Assembly (NCBI GenBank): GCA_002343685.1
Contig: DDRS01000021.1
Location: 1-64,000, forward strand
DNA from: Thiobacillus denitrificans
GTDB taxonomy: Bacteria > Pseudomonadota > Gammaproteobacteria > Burkholderiales > Thiobacillaceae
Reading direction: 5' to 3'
DNA length: 64,000 bases
Shown here: positions 8,506 through 17,349 of the stretch, piece by piece
Position numbering within the stretch: position 1 is the stretch's first letter
How the letters are laid out: every line of letters begins with the position of its first letter
The notes under the pieces: generated by a model
Databases searched by the model: none
Told to the model about the DNA's origin: nothing
Seen by the model: only the letters and a program-made list of their open reading frames with translations
Translations under genes and position numbers: made by a program

Positions 8506-9215
8506 GCGGCGGCCTCGGTCACAGCCGTATCCTCGATCACCCGGCCATCCTGGAAACGGATGCATCGACGTGCATAGGCGGCGATGTCGGCTTCGTGCGT
8601 CACCAGCACCAGCGTGATGCCTTCTTCACGGTTGAGCCGGCTGAACAGGTCCATCACCTGACGGCTGGTTTCGCTGTCGAGGTTGCCGGTCGGCTCGTCG
8701 GCAAAAATGATGCGCGGGCGCGTAGCCAGCGCGCGGGCGATCGCCACCCTCTGCTGCTGGCCACCCGACAGTTGCAACGGCGTGTGATGCGAGCGCTCGC
8801 CCAGCCCCACCCGCTCGAGCATGGCCTGCGCCTGCCGGCGGCGCGCCTCACGCCCCATGCCGGCATACATCAGCGGCAGTGCGACGTTGTCGAGCGCGGT
8901 CAATTTGGGCAACAGGTTGAACCCCTGAAACACGAAACCGATTTCACGATTGCGCAGCGCCGCCAGTTGATCCGACGACAGACGGCCGACATCCTGTCCG
9001 TCGAGGTGGTAGCTGCCGCGGGTAGGCCGGTCGAGGCAGCCGAGCAGATTCATGAAGGTGCTTTTACCCGAGCCCGACGCGCCCATGATGGCGACAAACT
9101 CGCCCTCGGCAATGCCGAGGCTCACGCCGCGCAGCGCCTGGAACACGCCGGCACCGGTCGAGTAGTCCTTTTCGAGGTTCGCCACCTCGATCAGCGGTGC
9201 GCCGGGAACGGCCAT
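8502..9215 (-). CDS. MacB-type ABC transporter ATP-binding protein
   Basis: The 237-residue ATPase has Walker A GASGSGKST, Q-loop FVFQGFNLLPKLTA, signature LSGGQQQRVAIARAL, Walker B IIFADEPTGNLDS and the H-loop VTHE, all typical of the MacB/LolD family. The frame stays open far upstream, but the true start is the ATG at 9215, which overlaps the membrane-fusion-protein stop (ATGA). It forms a tripartite efflux pump with the neighbouring permease, adaptor and TolC-like channel. Confidence 0.95.
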   Translation of the reverse strand: MAVPGAPLIEVANLEKDYSTGAGVFQALRGVSLGIAEGEFVAIMGASGSGKSTFMNLLGCLDRPTRGSYHLDGQDVGRLSSDQLAALRNREIGFVFQGFNLLPKLTALDNVALPLMYAGMGREARRRQAQAMLERVGLGERSHHTPLQLSGGQQQRVAIARALATRPRIIFADEPTGNLDSETSRQVMDLFSRLNREEGITLVLVTHEADIAAYARRCIRFQDGRVIEDTAVTEAAA

Positions 9216-10339
9216 CAGAACAGGCGTCCGCGCGACATGCCGCCATTCTCTTTTTTGGCCGCCAGATCGGCCACGATCACCGTATCGCCCGCTTTCAGCT
9301 TCCCGCTGACGATTTGCGTGTAGGCCTTGTCGCTGATGCCGGTCTTCACCGCTACCCGTACGGGCTTGCCGTCGACCAGCCGATACACCGCCGAACCACG
9401 CTGCTTGCCGGCGCCCTCGACGACGCTGCCTGCCTGCGGGCGGAAGCGCAGCGCCGTCGTCGGTACCCGCAGCACGTCCGGCCGGGTTTCGACCAGCACG
9501 CGGAGGTTTGCCGTCATCCCTGGCATCAGCGCCAGGTCCGGGTTGGCGACATTCACCACTACGTTGTAGGTCACGACGTTCTGCTGGGTCGTGGCGTTCA
9601 GCCGCACCTGCCGCACCGCGCCGCTGTATTCGGCGTCGGGAAATGCATCGACGCGGAACTTGACCGGCTGCCCCACCTTGATCTGCCCGATATCGGCTTC
9701 CGACACGGTGGAATCGATCTGCATCTGCGTCAGGTCCTTGCCGATCTGGAACAGCGTCGGCGTCTGGAAGCTCGCCGCCACGGTCTGGCCGACGTCGACC
9801 TGGCGGTTGATCACGGTGCCGTCGACCGGCGAGCGGATGATCGAGAAACCGAGATTGGTCTGGTCGCGCGTCACCTGGGCGCGCGCCAGCCGCACTTGTG
9901 CCGCAGCCTGTGCGCGGGCGGCCAGCGTCTGGTCGAGCTCCTGCCGCGAGACGTATTCCTGTTTGAATAGCGTCTGCATGCGTACCGCGTTGGCTTCGGC
10001 CAGATGCAGTTGCGCCTGGGCATTGGCGAGACTGGCGGTGCTTTGCGCCAGCGCCGCCTGGAACAGCGCCGGGTCGAGTTCGGCCAGCACCTGTCCCGCC
10101 TTCACCTGCTGGTTGAAGTCGGCATCGATGCGCTTCACCGTCCCCGACACCTGGGTGCCCACGTTGACCAGGGTGACCGGGTTGAGGGTACCGTTGGCCG
10201 AGACTTCGGCCGCAATGTCGCCGCGGTCCACCGTCGCGGTGCGATATTGCGGCTCGGCAGGCTTGCCTTTGCCGTTCCACCACCATGCCGCCGCCGCAAG
10301 CACCATGACCAGCAGTACAAGCATCCCTGTTTTTCTCAT
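9215..10339 (-). CDS. macA: Efflux RND/ABC membrane fusion protein, MacA-like
   Basis: This 374-residue periplasmic adaptor has an N-terminal signal anchor (MLVLLVMVLAAAAWWW), a lipoyl/barrel-sandwich half-motif (VSANGTLNPVTLVNVGTQVSG), a helical hairpin (about residues 95-160), the second lipoyl half (GFSIIRSPVDGTVINRQVDVGQ) and a beta-barrel/MP domain. This order is the MacA layout. It overlaps the TolC-like gene and the ATPase gene by 4 bases each. It links the inner-membrane ABC pump to the outer-membrane channel. Confidence 0.93.
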   Translation of the reverse strand: MRKTGMLVLLVMVLAAAAWWWNGKGKPAEPQYRTATVDRGDIAAEVSANGTLNPVTLVNVGTQVSGTVKRIDADFNQQVKAGQVLAELDPALFQAALAQSTASLANAQAQLHLAEANAVRMQTLFKQEYVSRQELDQTLAARAQAAAQVRLARAQVTRDQTNLGFSIIRSPVDGTVINRQVDVGQTVAASFQTPTLFQIGKDLTQMQIDSTVSEADIGQIKVGQPVKFRVDAFPDAEYSGAVRQVRLNATTQQNVVTYNVVVNVANPDLALMPGMTANLRVLVETRPDVLRVPTTALRFRPQAGSVVEGAGKQRGSAVYRLVDGKPVRVAVKTGISDKAYTQIVSGKLKAGDTVIVADLAAKKENGGMSRGRLF

Positions 10340-11718
10340 CGCTTTCCTTCCTGCTGCGCCGGTTCCAGCCAGTCCCAGCTCAAATCCCCAATGGCCTGCG
10401 CCAGCTGCGCCCGCGCCACCCGCAAGCCCAGCCGTGTCTGCAACTGGGTCTGGCGCGCCTGGGCCAGATTGGCCTGCGCGCTCAATACATCAAGCAGGAT
10501 GCCAAGCCCTGCTTGATAACGCCCCAGCGCGAGTTTCTCGGCCGCGGCCGCGCTTTCCACCAGATCGGCGCTACGACTGTCCGCCTCGGTCTCGCTCTTC
10601 ACGCTGTAATAGGCGCGCCAAACATCCAGCGCCACCTGGTTGGCGACACGGTCGCGTTCCTCCGCCGCCAGACCGGCCTGGGTTTGCGCCGCGGCGATCT
10701 GATAGGTATTGCGGTAACCGGTGAAGAGCGGAATGGTCAGATTGATTCCCACACTGGAACTGGTCGCCGCCAAGGACCCGTTGTCCTGCCGTTGTGCCCC
10801 ATAGAAAGCCGAGAGACTGGGCTTGCCGGCGGCCTCGGCGCTACGCACGCCGGCCTGCTGCGCCAGCACCGTCGCCTCCGCCGCACGCAGATCCGGCCGG
10901 CGGTTGCGCGCGGCTTCGATCAAACTATCCACTGCCGCGCTCAGGTCCGGCATCTGGCTGAACGCCGCCTCGCTGTCGATGACGCTGAAGCCGGTTTGCC
11001 GGGTATCACCCATCAGTGCAGCCAGCTCGCCTTGCATCCGCGCGGCCTCGCCTTCAGCACGGATCCGCTCGATCTGGCGCTGGGTATACACCGTTTTCGC
11101 CTGCAGCCGGTCGAATGGAATGGCCGTCCCTGCCGCTACCCGTGCGGTGGCGGCCTTGAACGCGGCGAGCGCCGAGGCCTCGGCCTCGCGCGCGACGTTG
11201 ACCGCGCCCTGTGCGGTCAACAGATTGAAATAGGCGGTGACCGTCTGCAGATAGAGCTGGCGCACACTGTCGTCCTGGCTGGCACGCGCTGCCGCCAGCA
11301 ACGCCTCGGCGGCATCGCGCTGGGCCGCACGGCCACCGAAGTCGTACAGCAGGTATTGTGCGTCCAGCCCGAGTTGCCAGGCGTTGCGATCATTCGGCAA
11401 CGCGCGGTCACCGGCACGGGACGCGCTGCCGCTGATCGACAGGCTGGGCAGATAGGCACTGTATGCCTGCCCCAGTTCGGCGGCGCGCAGCCGCGCCGTG
11501 AGCCAGGCGCTGCGGGTGGCCGGATTGGCGCACAGGGCGCGCTCGACCGCGCGCGCCAGCGTAATCGGGCCGGTCGGCACGGCCGCGTCGCATACCGCCG
11601 CCGGGCGCAGTTCAGCCACCGGAGACGGTGGCACCCGGTCGAACACCCCGAAGGGATCCGCAGCCGAAGCCGCACTGCTGACCAACATCACCAGCAGCAG
11701 AGAAAATCGTGCATTCAA
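10336..11718 (-). CDS. TolC-family outer-membrane efflux channel
   Basis: The 460-residue protein has a signal peptide ending ASAAD and two tandem OEP repeats rich in Ala, Gln and Arg that would form the alpha-helical tunnel (for example ARVAAGTAIPFDRLQAKTVYTQRQ and the matching GRYQAGLGILLDVLSAQANLAQARQ). It is the first gene of the efflux operon; its stop overlaps the macA-like start. The 146-base gap to the divergent mutM holds both promoters. Confidence 0.93.
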   Translation of the reverse strand: MNARFSLLLVMLVSSAASAADPFGVFDRVPPSPVAELRPAAVCDAAVPTGPITLARAVERALCANPATRSAWLTARLRAAELGQAYSAYLPSLSISGSASRAGDRALPNDRNAWQLGLDAQYLLYDFGGRAAQRDAAEALLAAARASQDDSVRQLYLQTVTAYFNLLTAQGAVNVAREAEASALAAFKAATARVAAGTAIPFDRLQAKTVYTQRQIERIRAEGEAARMQGELAALMGDTRQTGFSVIDSEAAFSQMPDLSAAVDSLIEAARNRRPDLRAAEATVLAQQAGVRSAEAAGKPSLSAFYGAQRQDNGSLAATSSSVGINLTIPLFTGYRNTYQIAAAQTQAGLAAEERDRVANQVALDVWRAYYSVKSETEADSRSADLVESAAAAEKLALGRYQAGLGILLDVLSAQANLAQARQTQLQTRLGLRVARAQLAQAIGDLSWDWLEPAQQEGKR

Positions 11719-11864
11719 AATTAGGGGGTTTCTGGGGTGGAAGCGCGTTATATAGAATGCCAGTGTATCGGTTCAGTTCCCGTTTGCGGAGACAAAACAT
11801 CGCAGGGTGCCGTGCTTCCCCGACCGTCTCCATCCCTTTACCATCGCCCCCTTCCGCCCACGCC

Positions 11865-12677
11865 ATGCCCGAATTACCCGAAGTCGAAACCACCCGCCTG
11901 GGATTGTTGCCCCGCCTGCAGCATCGCATGCTGACACGCATTGTGGTGCGCAATCCGCACCTGCGCTGGCCGGTGCCGGCCGATCTGGAGACACGGTTGG
12001 GCGGGCTGACGCTCAAAGGGCTCGACCGGCGTGGGAAATACCTGCTGTTCGATTTTGGGGCCGTCACCCAGATCGTCCATCTGGGCATGTCGGGCAGCCT
12101 GCGCCTGGCCGGGCCGGACGAGCCCGCCGCCCTGCACGATCACGTCGACTGGCTGTTCGACGACGGCAGCACACTGCGATTGCGTGACCCTCGCCGCTTC
12201 GGCGCCGTGCTGTGGACCGATGACGTGACACGGCATCCGTTGCTGGCCCACCTGGGGCCGGAACCGCTGACGCCCGCGTTCGACGCCGCCTATCTGCACG
12301 CGCAGTGCCGGCGCCGCAACGCAGCGATCAAGCAAGTCATCATGGATGCACACGTGGTGGTCGGCGTCGGCAACATCTACGCCTCCGAGTCGCTGTTCCA
12401 TGCTGGCATCCGCCCGGCGACCGCTGCGCGCCGTCTCAGCCGCCCGGCCTGCGCCCGGCTGGTCGCCGCGATCAAACAGGTGCTGACGGCCGCCATCGCT
12501 GCGGGAGGCAGTTCGCTGCGCGACTATGTCGCGAGTGACGGCGAACTGGGTTATTTCCAACTGCAGACACGGGTATACGATCGCGAAGGCCTGCCGTGCA
12601 GGACATGCGCCACCCCGATCCGGCGCATCGTGCAAGGCCAACGCGCAAGCTTCTACTGCCCCAGCTGCCAGCGTTGA
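11865..12677 (+). CDS. mutM: Formamidopyrimidine-DNA glycosylase
   Basis: MutM (Fpg) removes 8-oxoguanine and ring-opened purines and cleaves the AP site. Translation from 11865 gives MPELPEVETTRLGL, with the catalytic Pro2/Glu3 at the mature N terminus. The helix-two-turn-helix region (VGVGNIYASESLF) and the C-terminal zinc finger (CRTC...CPSC) are intact. The 270-residue length is normal. The open frame extends further upstream, but the catalytic Pro must follow the start Met. Confidence 0.97.
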   Translation: MPELPEVETTRLGLLPRLQHRMLTRIVVRNPHLRWPVPADLETRLGGLTLKGLDRRGKYLLFDFGAVTQIVHLGMSGSLRLAGPDEPAALHDHVDWLFDDGSTLRLRDPRRFGAVLWTDDVTRHPLLAHLGPEPLTPAFDAAYLHAQCRRRNAAIKQVIMDAHVVVGVGNIYASESLFHAGIRPATAARRLSRPACARLVAAIKQVLTAAIAAGGSSLRDYVASDGELGYFQLQTRVYDREGLPCRTCATPIRRIVQGQRASFYCPSCQR

Positions 12678-12711
12678 TCCGGCCGGCACAGAATCAAGTT
12701 TTGTCATTAAT

Positions 12712-14715
12712 ATGTCGTTAAATGACAATGCCTTATCTCTGACTGGCCCCATGCAATCCACCACCCTGGTTGACGAATTCGAGCACTACAGTAACTGGCG
12801 CGAGGCCGTGTACGTGCGCGTCGAAGCGTTGCGCGACTGGCTCGACGCCCAGGAACTGAGCGATGCCGAATCCGAGATGCGGCTGAACCAGCTGCTCGGC
12901 CGCCTACAGGAGGACAAGCTGAACGTGGCCTTCGTCGCCGAATTCTCGCGCGGCAAGTCCGAACTCATCAACGCGATTTTCTTCTCGGATTATCGGCAGC
13001 GTGTGCTGCCGTCGTCCGCAGGGCGCACGACCATGTGCCCCACCGAGTTGTTTTTCGATCCGCTGCATCGCCCTTCGCTACGTCTACTACCGATCGACAC
13101 CAAGACCCATGAGGGCAGCATTGCCGACTTCAAACGCAACGCGGATGCCTGGACCGAATTCCCGCTCAACCTCGATTCTGCCGAGGAGATGAGTGCAACG
13201 CTGATGCGGCTGGCCGACACGCTCGATGTCGATGCCACCACGGCCGAAGCGTTCGGCCTGATCAATCCCAACGACGAGGAAACCGCGCGCAGCCTGGAGC
13301 GCGACGGCAGCATTGCCATTCCCCGCTGGCGCCATGCGCTGATCAATTTTCCCCACCCGTTGCTGAAACAAGGGCTGGTCATCCTCGACACGCCGGGACT
13401 GAATGCCATTGGCACCGAGCCCGAACTGACACTCAACATGCTGCCCAACGCCCATGCCGTGCTGTTCCTACTGGCAGCCGATACCGGCGTCACCAAGTCG
13501 GACATCGAAATCTGGCGTCAGTACATTGCGCCGGTGCAGGGTGCCAGCCGGGCGCGGCTGGTGGTGCTGAACAAGATCGACGGCCTGTGGGACGAACTGA
13601 AGACAGAAGCGCAGATCGACGCTGAAATCGCCAAACAAGTCGCCAGCAGCGCGGTTTTGCTCGGCCTGCCATCGAGTCAGGTCTATCCCGTATCGGCACA
13701 GAAAGCGTTGGTCGCCAAGATACGCAACGACGACGCCCTGCTGGAAAGAAGCCGCCTGCCCGGGTTGGAAGCGGCCCTGACGCAGGAGCTCATTCCTTGC
13801 AAGCAGGCGCTGGTCAGCGAATCGTCGCAGGCTGCGGTGGAAGACGTTGTGATCAAGACGACCGAGCTACTGGAAACCCGGCTCGCCACGATCCAGGATC
13901 AGGTCGACGAACTGCAGGGTCTGCGCGGCAAGAACCGCGACGTCATCCAGCATATGATGGTCAAGGCCAACGAGGACAAGCAGCAGTTCGAGCGCGGCCT
14001 GGAGCAGTTCAATGCCTTGCGCAATGTGTTCGCGACGCAGGTCGAGGCACTGAGGCAGCGGCTAGGTATGCAAGCGCTACGTCAGGAAGTGCACCTCACC
14101 CGGCTGGCGATGGAAAAAAGCCATTTCAGCGTGGGACTGCGCGAGGCGATGGGTCGCTTTTTCCGCCAGGTGGATGGCAACCTGGATGCGTCGGCCGGGA
14201 CCATCAAGGAAATCCGCGCCATGATGACGGCGATGTACCAGAAATTCAGCGACGAACACGGTTTGGCAGCCGTCAATCCCCCGGATCACAGCCTGCACAA
14301 ATATCGCAAGGAAATGGCACGGCTGGAGCGCATTTTCGATGAACGCTTCAATACCGTATTCAAGATGATGACGGTGGGGCAAAGCCAGCTGACCGCGCGC
14401 TTCTTCGAGACGTTGGCGAGCAAGGTGGTCCAGGTGTTCGAACTGGCCAACAGCGAAACCGAATCCTGGCTGAAGGCTCTGATTGCGCCCATGGAAACCC
14501 AGGTGCGCGAACACAAGCTCCAACTGAAGCGTCGCCTGGAAAGCGTCAGCCGCATCCATGCCGCCACCGAGACGCTGGACGAACGCATTGCCGAACTGGA
14601 AGCCTCGATCGGAACCGTGAGCGACCAACTGGACAGCCTGGCACGTATCAATCTGCGCATCGCCGACGCCCTGGCGGATGAACCAAACAAACCCGCTCTG
14701 GCCAGAACGGCCTGA
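12712..14715 (+). CDS. Bacterial dynamin-like GTPase
   Basis: About 667 residues with a dynamin-type G domain: G1 AEFSRGKSELINA (GKS 81-83), a G2-like RTTMCPTE near 105-112, G3 LVILDTPGLN (DTPG 226-229) and G4 VVLNKIDGL (NKID 287-290). The C-terminal half is long, helical and charged with coiled-coil character (around 420-460 and 600-650). Bacterial dynamins remodel or protect membranes; the role of this group is not known. No second dynamin gene is adjacent. The start could also be ATG 12751; neither has a clear ribosome-binding site. Confidence 0.85.
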   Translation: MSLNDNALSLTGPMQSTTLVDEFEHYSNWREAVYVRVEALRDWLDAQELSDAESEMRLNQLLGRLQEDKLNVAFVAEFSRGKSELINAIFFSDYRQRVLPSSAGRTTMCPTELFFDPLHRPSLRLLPIDTKTHEGSIADFKRNADAWTEFPLNLDSAEEMSATLMRLADTLDVDATTAEAFGLINPNDEETARSLERDGSIAIPRWRHALINFPHPLLKQGLVILDTPGLNAIGTEPELTLNMLPNAHAVLFLLAADTGVTKSDIEIWRQYIAPVQGASRARLVVLNKIDGLWDELKTEAQIDAEIAKQVASSAVLLGLPSSQVYPVSAQKALVAKIRNDDALLERSRLPGLEAALTQELIPCKQALVSESSQAAVEDVVIKTTELLETRLATIQDQVDELQGLRGKNRDVIQHMMVKANEDKQQFERGLEQFNALRNVFATQVEALRQRLGMQALRQEVHLTRLAMEKSHFSVGLREAMGRFFRQVDGNLDASAGTIKEIRAMMTAMYQKFSDEHGLAAVNPPDHSLHKYRKEMARLERIFDERFNTVFKMMTVGQSQLTARFFETLASKVVQVFELANSETESWLKALIAPMETQVREHKLQLKRRLESVSRIHAATETLDERIAELEASIGTVSDQLDSLARINLRIADALADEPNKPALARTA

Positions 14716-14719
14716 GCGA

Positions 14720-14971
14720 TTACTTGCTGGCGGTCAGGCGCAGGAATTTCTCCTGCAACTGCTCTTTGGTTTCCGGGTAATCCGGATTGAGCGGAATGCA
14801 ATCGACCGGGCACACCTCGACGCACTGCGGCGTATCGAAATGGCCGACGCATTCGGTGCACTTGTTGGGATCGATGATGTAAATCTCGTCGCCCTGCGAA
14901 ATGGCGTCGTTGGGACATTCGGGCAAACAGACGTCGCAATTGATGCATTCGTCCGTGATCATCATTGACAT
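14720..14971 (-). CDS. YfhL-family 2[4Fe-4S] ferredoxin
   Basis: The 83-residue protein has two cysteine clusters, C9-x2-C12-x2-C15-x3-C19 and C38-x2-C41-x8-C50-x3-C54, matching YfhL/Alvin-type ferredoxins, in which the second motif has an insertion (CTECVGHFDTPQC). Such ferredoxins carry electrons at low potential. The gene converges with the dynamin gene, the two stops being separated by four bases, and lies upstream of coaD in the reverse sense, a common betaproteobacterial neighbourhood. Confidence 0.95.
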   Translation of the reverse strand: MSMMITDECINCDVCLPECPNDAISQGDEIYIIDPNKCTECVGHFDTPQCVEVCPVDCIPLNPDYPETKEQLQEKFLRLTASK

Positions 14972-14989
14972 GTCATTCTCCGGGTCATA

Positions 14990-15472
14990 TCAGTTTTTAC
15001 TTATTTTCTCACTTAATCGCCGTGCCACCAATGGGTGGACGAAGGGTGTCACGTCCCCGCCCAGTTGCGCGATCTCGCGGATCATGCTGGCTGAGATGAA
15101 CATGTATTGATCCGACGGCGTGAGGAACAGGGTTTCGATGTCGGGCTTGAGGTTGCGATTCATGCCCGCCAGCTGGAATTCGTATTCAAAGTCGGACGCC
15201 GCGCGCAGCCCCCGCAGCACCGCGATCGCGCCCTGTTCGGCGACAAAATCGATCAGTAGGCCGGAAAATCCCTCGACCCGCACCTGTGGCACGTCGGCCA
15301 GCACGTCACGCGTCATCGCCACCCGCTCCTCCATGGTGAAGAAAGGCCGCTTGTTGCGCGATTCGGCCACCGCGACGATGACGCAGTCAAACAGCCGCAC
15401 CGCACGCCGCACCAGATCCTCGTGGCCGCGTGTGATGGGGTCGAAGGTACCGGGATAGACGGCAGTCAGCAT
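14990..15472 (-). CDS. coaD: Phosphopantetheine adenylyltransferase
   Basis: CoaD makes dephospho-CoA from 4'-phosphopantetheine and ATP. The 160-residue protein has the nucleotidyltransferase motif YPGTFDPITRGHEDL at residues 5-19 and ISASMIREIA near the C terminus. It follows rsmD by 7 bases, the usual rsmD-coaD pairing, and precedes the ferredoxin gene. Confidence 0.97.
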   Translation of the reverse strand: MLTAVYPGTFDPITRGHEDLVRRAVRLFDCVIVAVAESRNKRPFFTMEERVAMTRDVLADVPQVRVEGFSGLLIDFVAEQGAIAVLRGLRAASDFEYEFQLAGMNRNLKPDIETLFLTPSDQYMFISASMIREIAQLGGDVTPFVHPLVARRLSEKISKN

Positions 15473-15479
15473 GGATTCA

Positions 15480-16055
15480 TCATTCCTTGATCAGTAGCGC
15501 GAAATGCGAGCGCCCCGCGCGCCCGCTGCGGTGGATGATAAACCCCGGAGGCGCCACGACTGCCGTCTCCTGTTCGATATAGGCATGGCCGCCGGGCTTG
15601 AGATGACGCCCCAGATCGGCCAGCACGCTTTCGGCCAGCCCGCTGCCGAAGGGCGGGTCGACGAAAATCAGATCGAACGCCTCATGGCTGTTCGCCAGCC
15701 ACGCCAGCGCGTCGGCACGCAGGATGTCGACCTGGCTTGCCCCGAGCACGGTCCGGTTCTTTTCCAGTGCAGTGGTCGTTTTGAGATCGCGTTCGATCAT
15801 GACGACCCGGCCTGCGCCGCGTGAAGCAGCCTCGAAACCGAGTGCGCCGCTGCCGGCGAACAGATCCAGACAAATCCATTCCGGCAGATCCTGGCCGAGC
15901 CAGTTGAACAGCGTCTCGCGCACGCGGTCGGGCGTCGGGCGCAAACCCGCGCCATCGGGAAAATCGAGCAGGCGACGGCGGTATTGTCCACCGATGATGC
16001 GCACCCGGTTGGCCGCGCCATGTGCTCGCTGGGGGGCGGCACGCTTAGCGAGCAC
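15480..16055 (-). CDS. rsmD: 16S rRNA (guanine966-N2)-methyltransferase
   Basis: RsmD methylates G966 of 16S rRNA. The 191-residue protein shows RIIGGQYRRRLLDFPDG, the SAM motif DLFAGSGALGFEAASRGA and the catalytic DPPF (FVDPPFGSGL), all family hallmarks. The start overlaps the stop of the upstream M16 gene by 11 bases. It forms an operon with the two peptidase-family genes and coaD. Confidence 0.96.
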   Translation of the reverse strand: MLAKRAAPQRAHGAANRVRIIGGQYRRRLLDFPDGAGLRPTPDRVRETLFNWLGQDLPEWICLDLFAGSGALGFEAASRGAGRVVMIERDLKTTTALEKNRTVLGASQVDILRADALAWLANSHEAFDLIFVDPPFGSGLAESVLADLGRHLKPGGHAYIEQETAVVAPPGFIIHRSGRAGRSHFALLIKE

Positions 16056-17349
16056 GCTCTCCTCCCACGATGACCGTCACCAGCTTGTCGGGGTCGATGT
16101 GGCGGGCAAACGCCTGTTTCACGGTCGCCACATCGACCGCATTGACCTTGTCGACCCAGGTATCCAGATAGTCCAGGGGCAGCTTGTAGAAGCCGATCAG
16201 CGACAGGTATTCGAGAATCTTCTTGTTGCTGTCGATACGCAAAGGAAATCCGCCGGTGAGGTTGTCCTTGGCCTGTTTCAGCTCCGCCTCGCTGGGGCCG
16301 TCGGCGATGAATTGCCGCAGGGTGGTTCGCGCCACCTTGAGCGCGTCGTCGGTTTGCGCCAGCTTGGTCTGCAGGCCAAGCTGAAATGGCCCGGCCTCCA
16401 TCATCGGCATGAAATAGCTGTAGGCGCTGTAGGCATAGCCGCGCTTGTCGCGCACTTCGCGCATCAGCCGCGAATCGAAGCCGCCGCCGCCCAGTACATA
16501 GTTACCCACGAACAATGGAAAGAAATCGGGATCGTTACGCGCTACGCCCACCGCGCCCACCAGCACATGGCTTTGCGTGGAGGGAAACGCGATCCGCTGT
16601 TCATTTGCCCTCGCCGGTTCAGGCTTCGGCAACGCCGGGGCGGCCGCCGCACTGGACAGGCCACCCGCCAGACGGGCGGCGATGGCCTCAGCCTCGGCAC
16701 GGGAGATATCGCCCATCAGCGAAATCACGGCATTGGGTGCACTGTAGTGCGTACGGTAGAACGTCTGCACGTCTCCGCGCGTCAGTTTTGCGATCGCTAC
16801 CGGATCGCCCGATTCGTCATGGGCATAGGGATGGGTGCCATAGAGCGCACGATAGAATGCCTTGTCGGCCACGGTGCCGGGGTCGGCCTCCGCCTCGCGA
16901 ATACCGGCAATGAGTCGCTGTTTCTCGCGCTTGACCACGGCCTGCGGAAAATCGGGCTGTTGCAGCACGTGCGCCAGGATATCAAGCGCAGCGCCCTTCT
17001 CGGCCTGGGACGACAAGGTGCGCAGCGTGACGCCTCCACGATCGCGGTCGAACGTGCCGCCCAGCACAGCTCCCACATCGGCCAGGCGATGGGCGATCGC
17101 CGTATCGCTGAGGCCGCCGGCTCCTTGATCAAGGAGAATGTGAGTCAGCTGGGCAAGGCCCGCCTGACCGTCTGGATCGCGCGCGCTTCCTGCGGGAAAG
17201 TCCACCGAGACATCGAGGATGGGCAGTTCGTGGCTTTCCACAAAGATCACTTGCGCGCCGTGCGGCGTGTGCCAGTGCTGGATGGTCAGTGCAGCCTGTG
17301 CCGACAGGGGCAGGCACAACAGCAATGCGACACAGAAAGTCTTAATCAT
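16045..17349 (-). CDS. M16-family zinc-protease homologue lacking the HxxEH motif
   Basis: The 434-residue protein has a signal peptide ending SAQAAL and the two-lobed M16 fold, but the region aligned with the zinc motif reads AQLTHILLDQGAGG, so the HxxEH site is lost. The C-terminal lobe keeps RDKRGYAYSAYSYF, the R/Y substrate-binding element. Paired inactive and active M16 subunits form heterodimers, as in mitochondrial processing peptidase. It overlaps its active partner by 8 bases, which supports a heterodimer. Confidence 0.9.
   Translation of the reverse strand: MIKTFCVALLLCLPLSAQAALTIQHWHTPHGAQVIFVESHELPILDVSVDFPAGSARDPDGQAGLAQLTHILLDQGAGGLSDTAIAHRLADVGAVLGGTFDRDRGGVTLRTLSSQAEKGAALDILAHVLQQPDFPQAVVKREKQRLIAGIREAEADPGTVADKAFYRALYGTHPYAHDESGDPVAIAKLTRGDVQTFYRTHYSAPNAVISLMGDISRAEAEAIAARLAGGLSSAAAAPALPKPEPARANEQRIAFPSTQSHVLVGAVGVARNDPDFFPLFVGNYVLGGGGFDSRLMREVRDKRGYAYSAYSYFMPMMEAGPFQLGLQTKLAQTDDALKVARTTLRQFIADGPSEAELKQAKDNLTGGFPLRIDSNKKILEYLSLIGFYKLPLDYLDTWVDKVNAVDVATVKQAFARHIDPDKLVTVIVGGERAR

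Noticed and set aside
9216..10286. N-terminal extension of the MacB-type ATPase frame over the macA-like gene
   Set aside because: It runs out of frame inside macA, is Arg/Gly-rich without motifs, and the ATGA start at 9215 fits the family N terminus.
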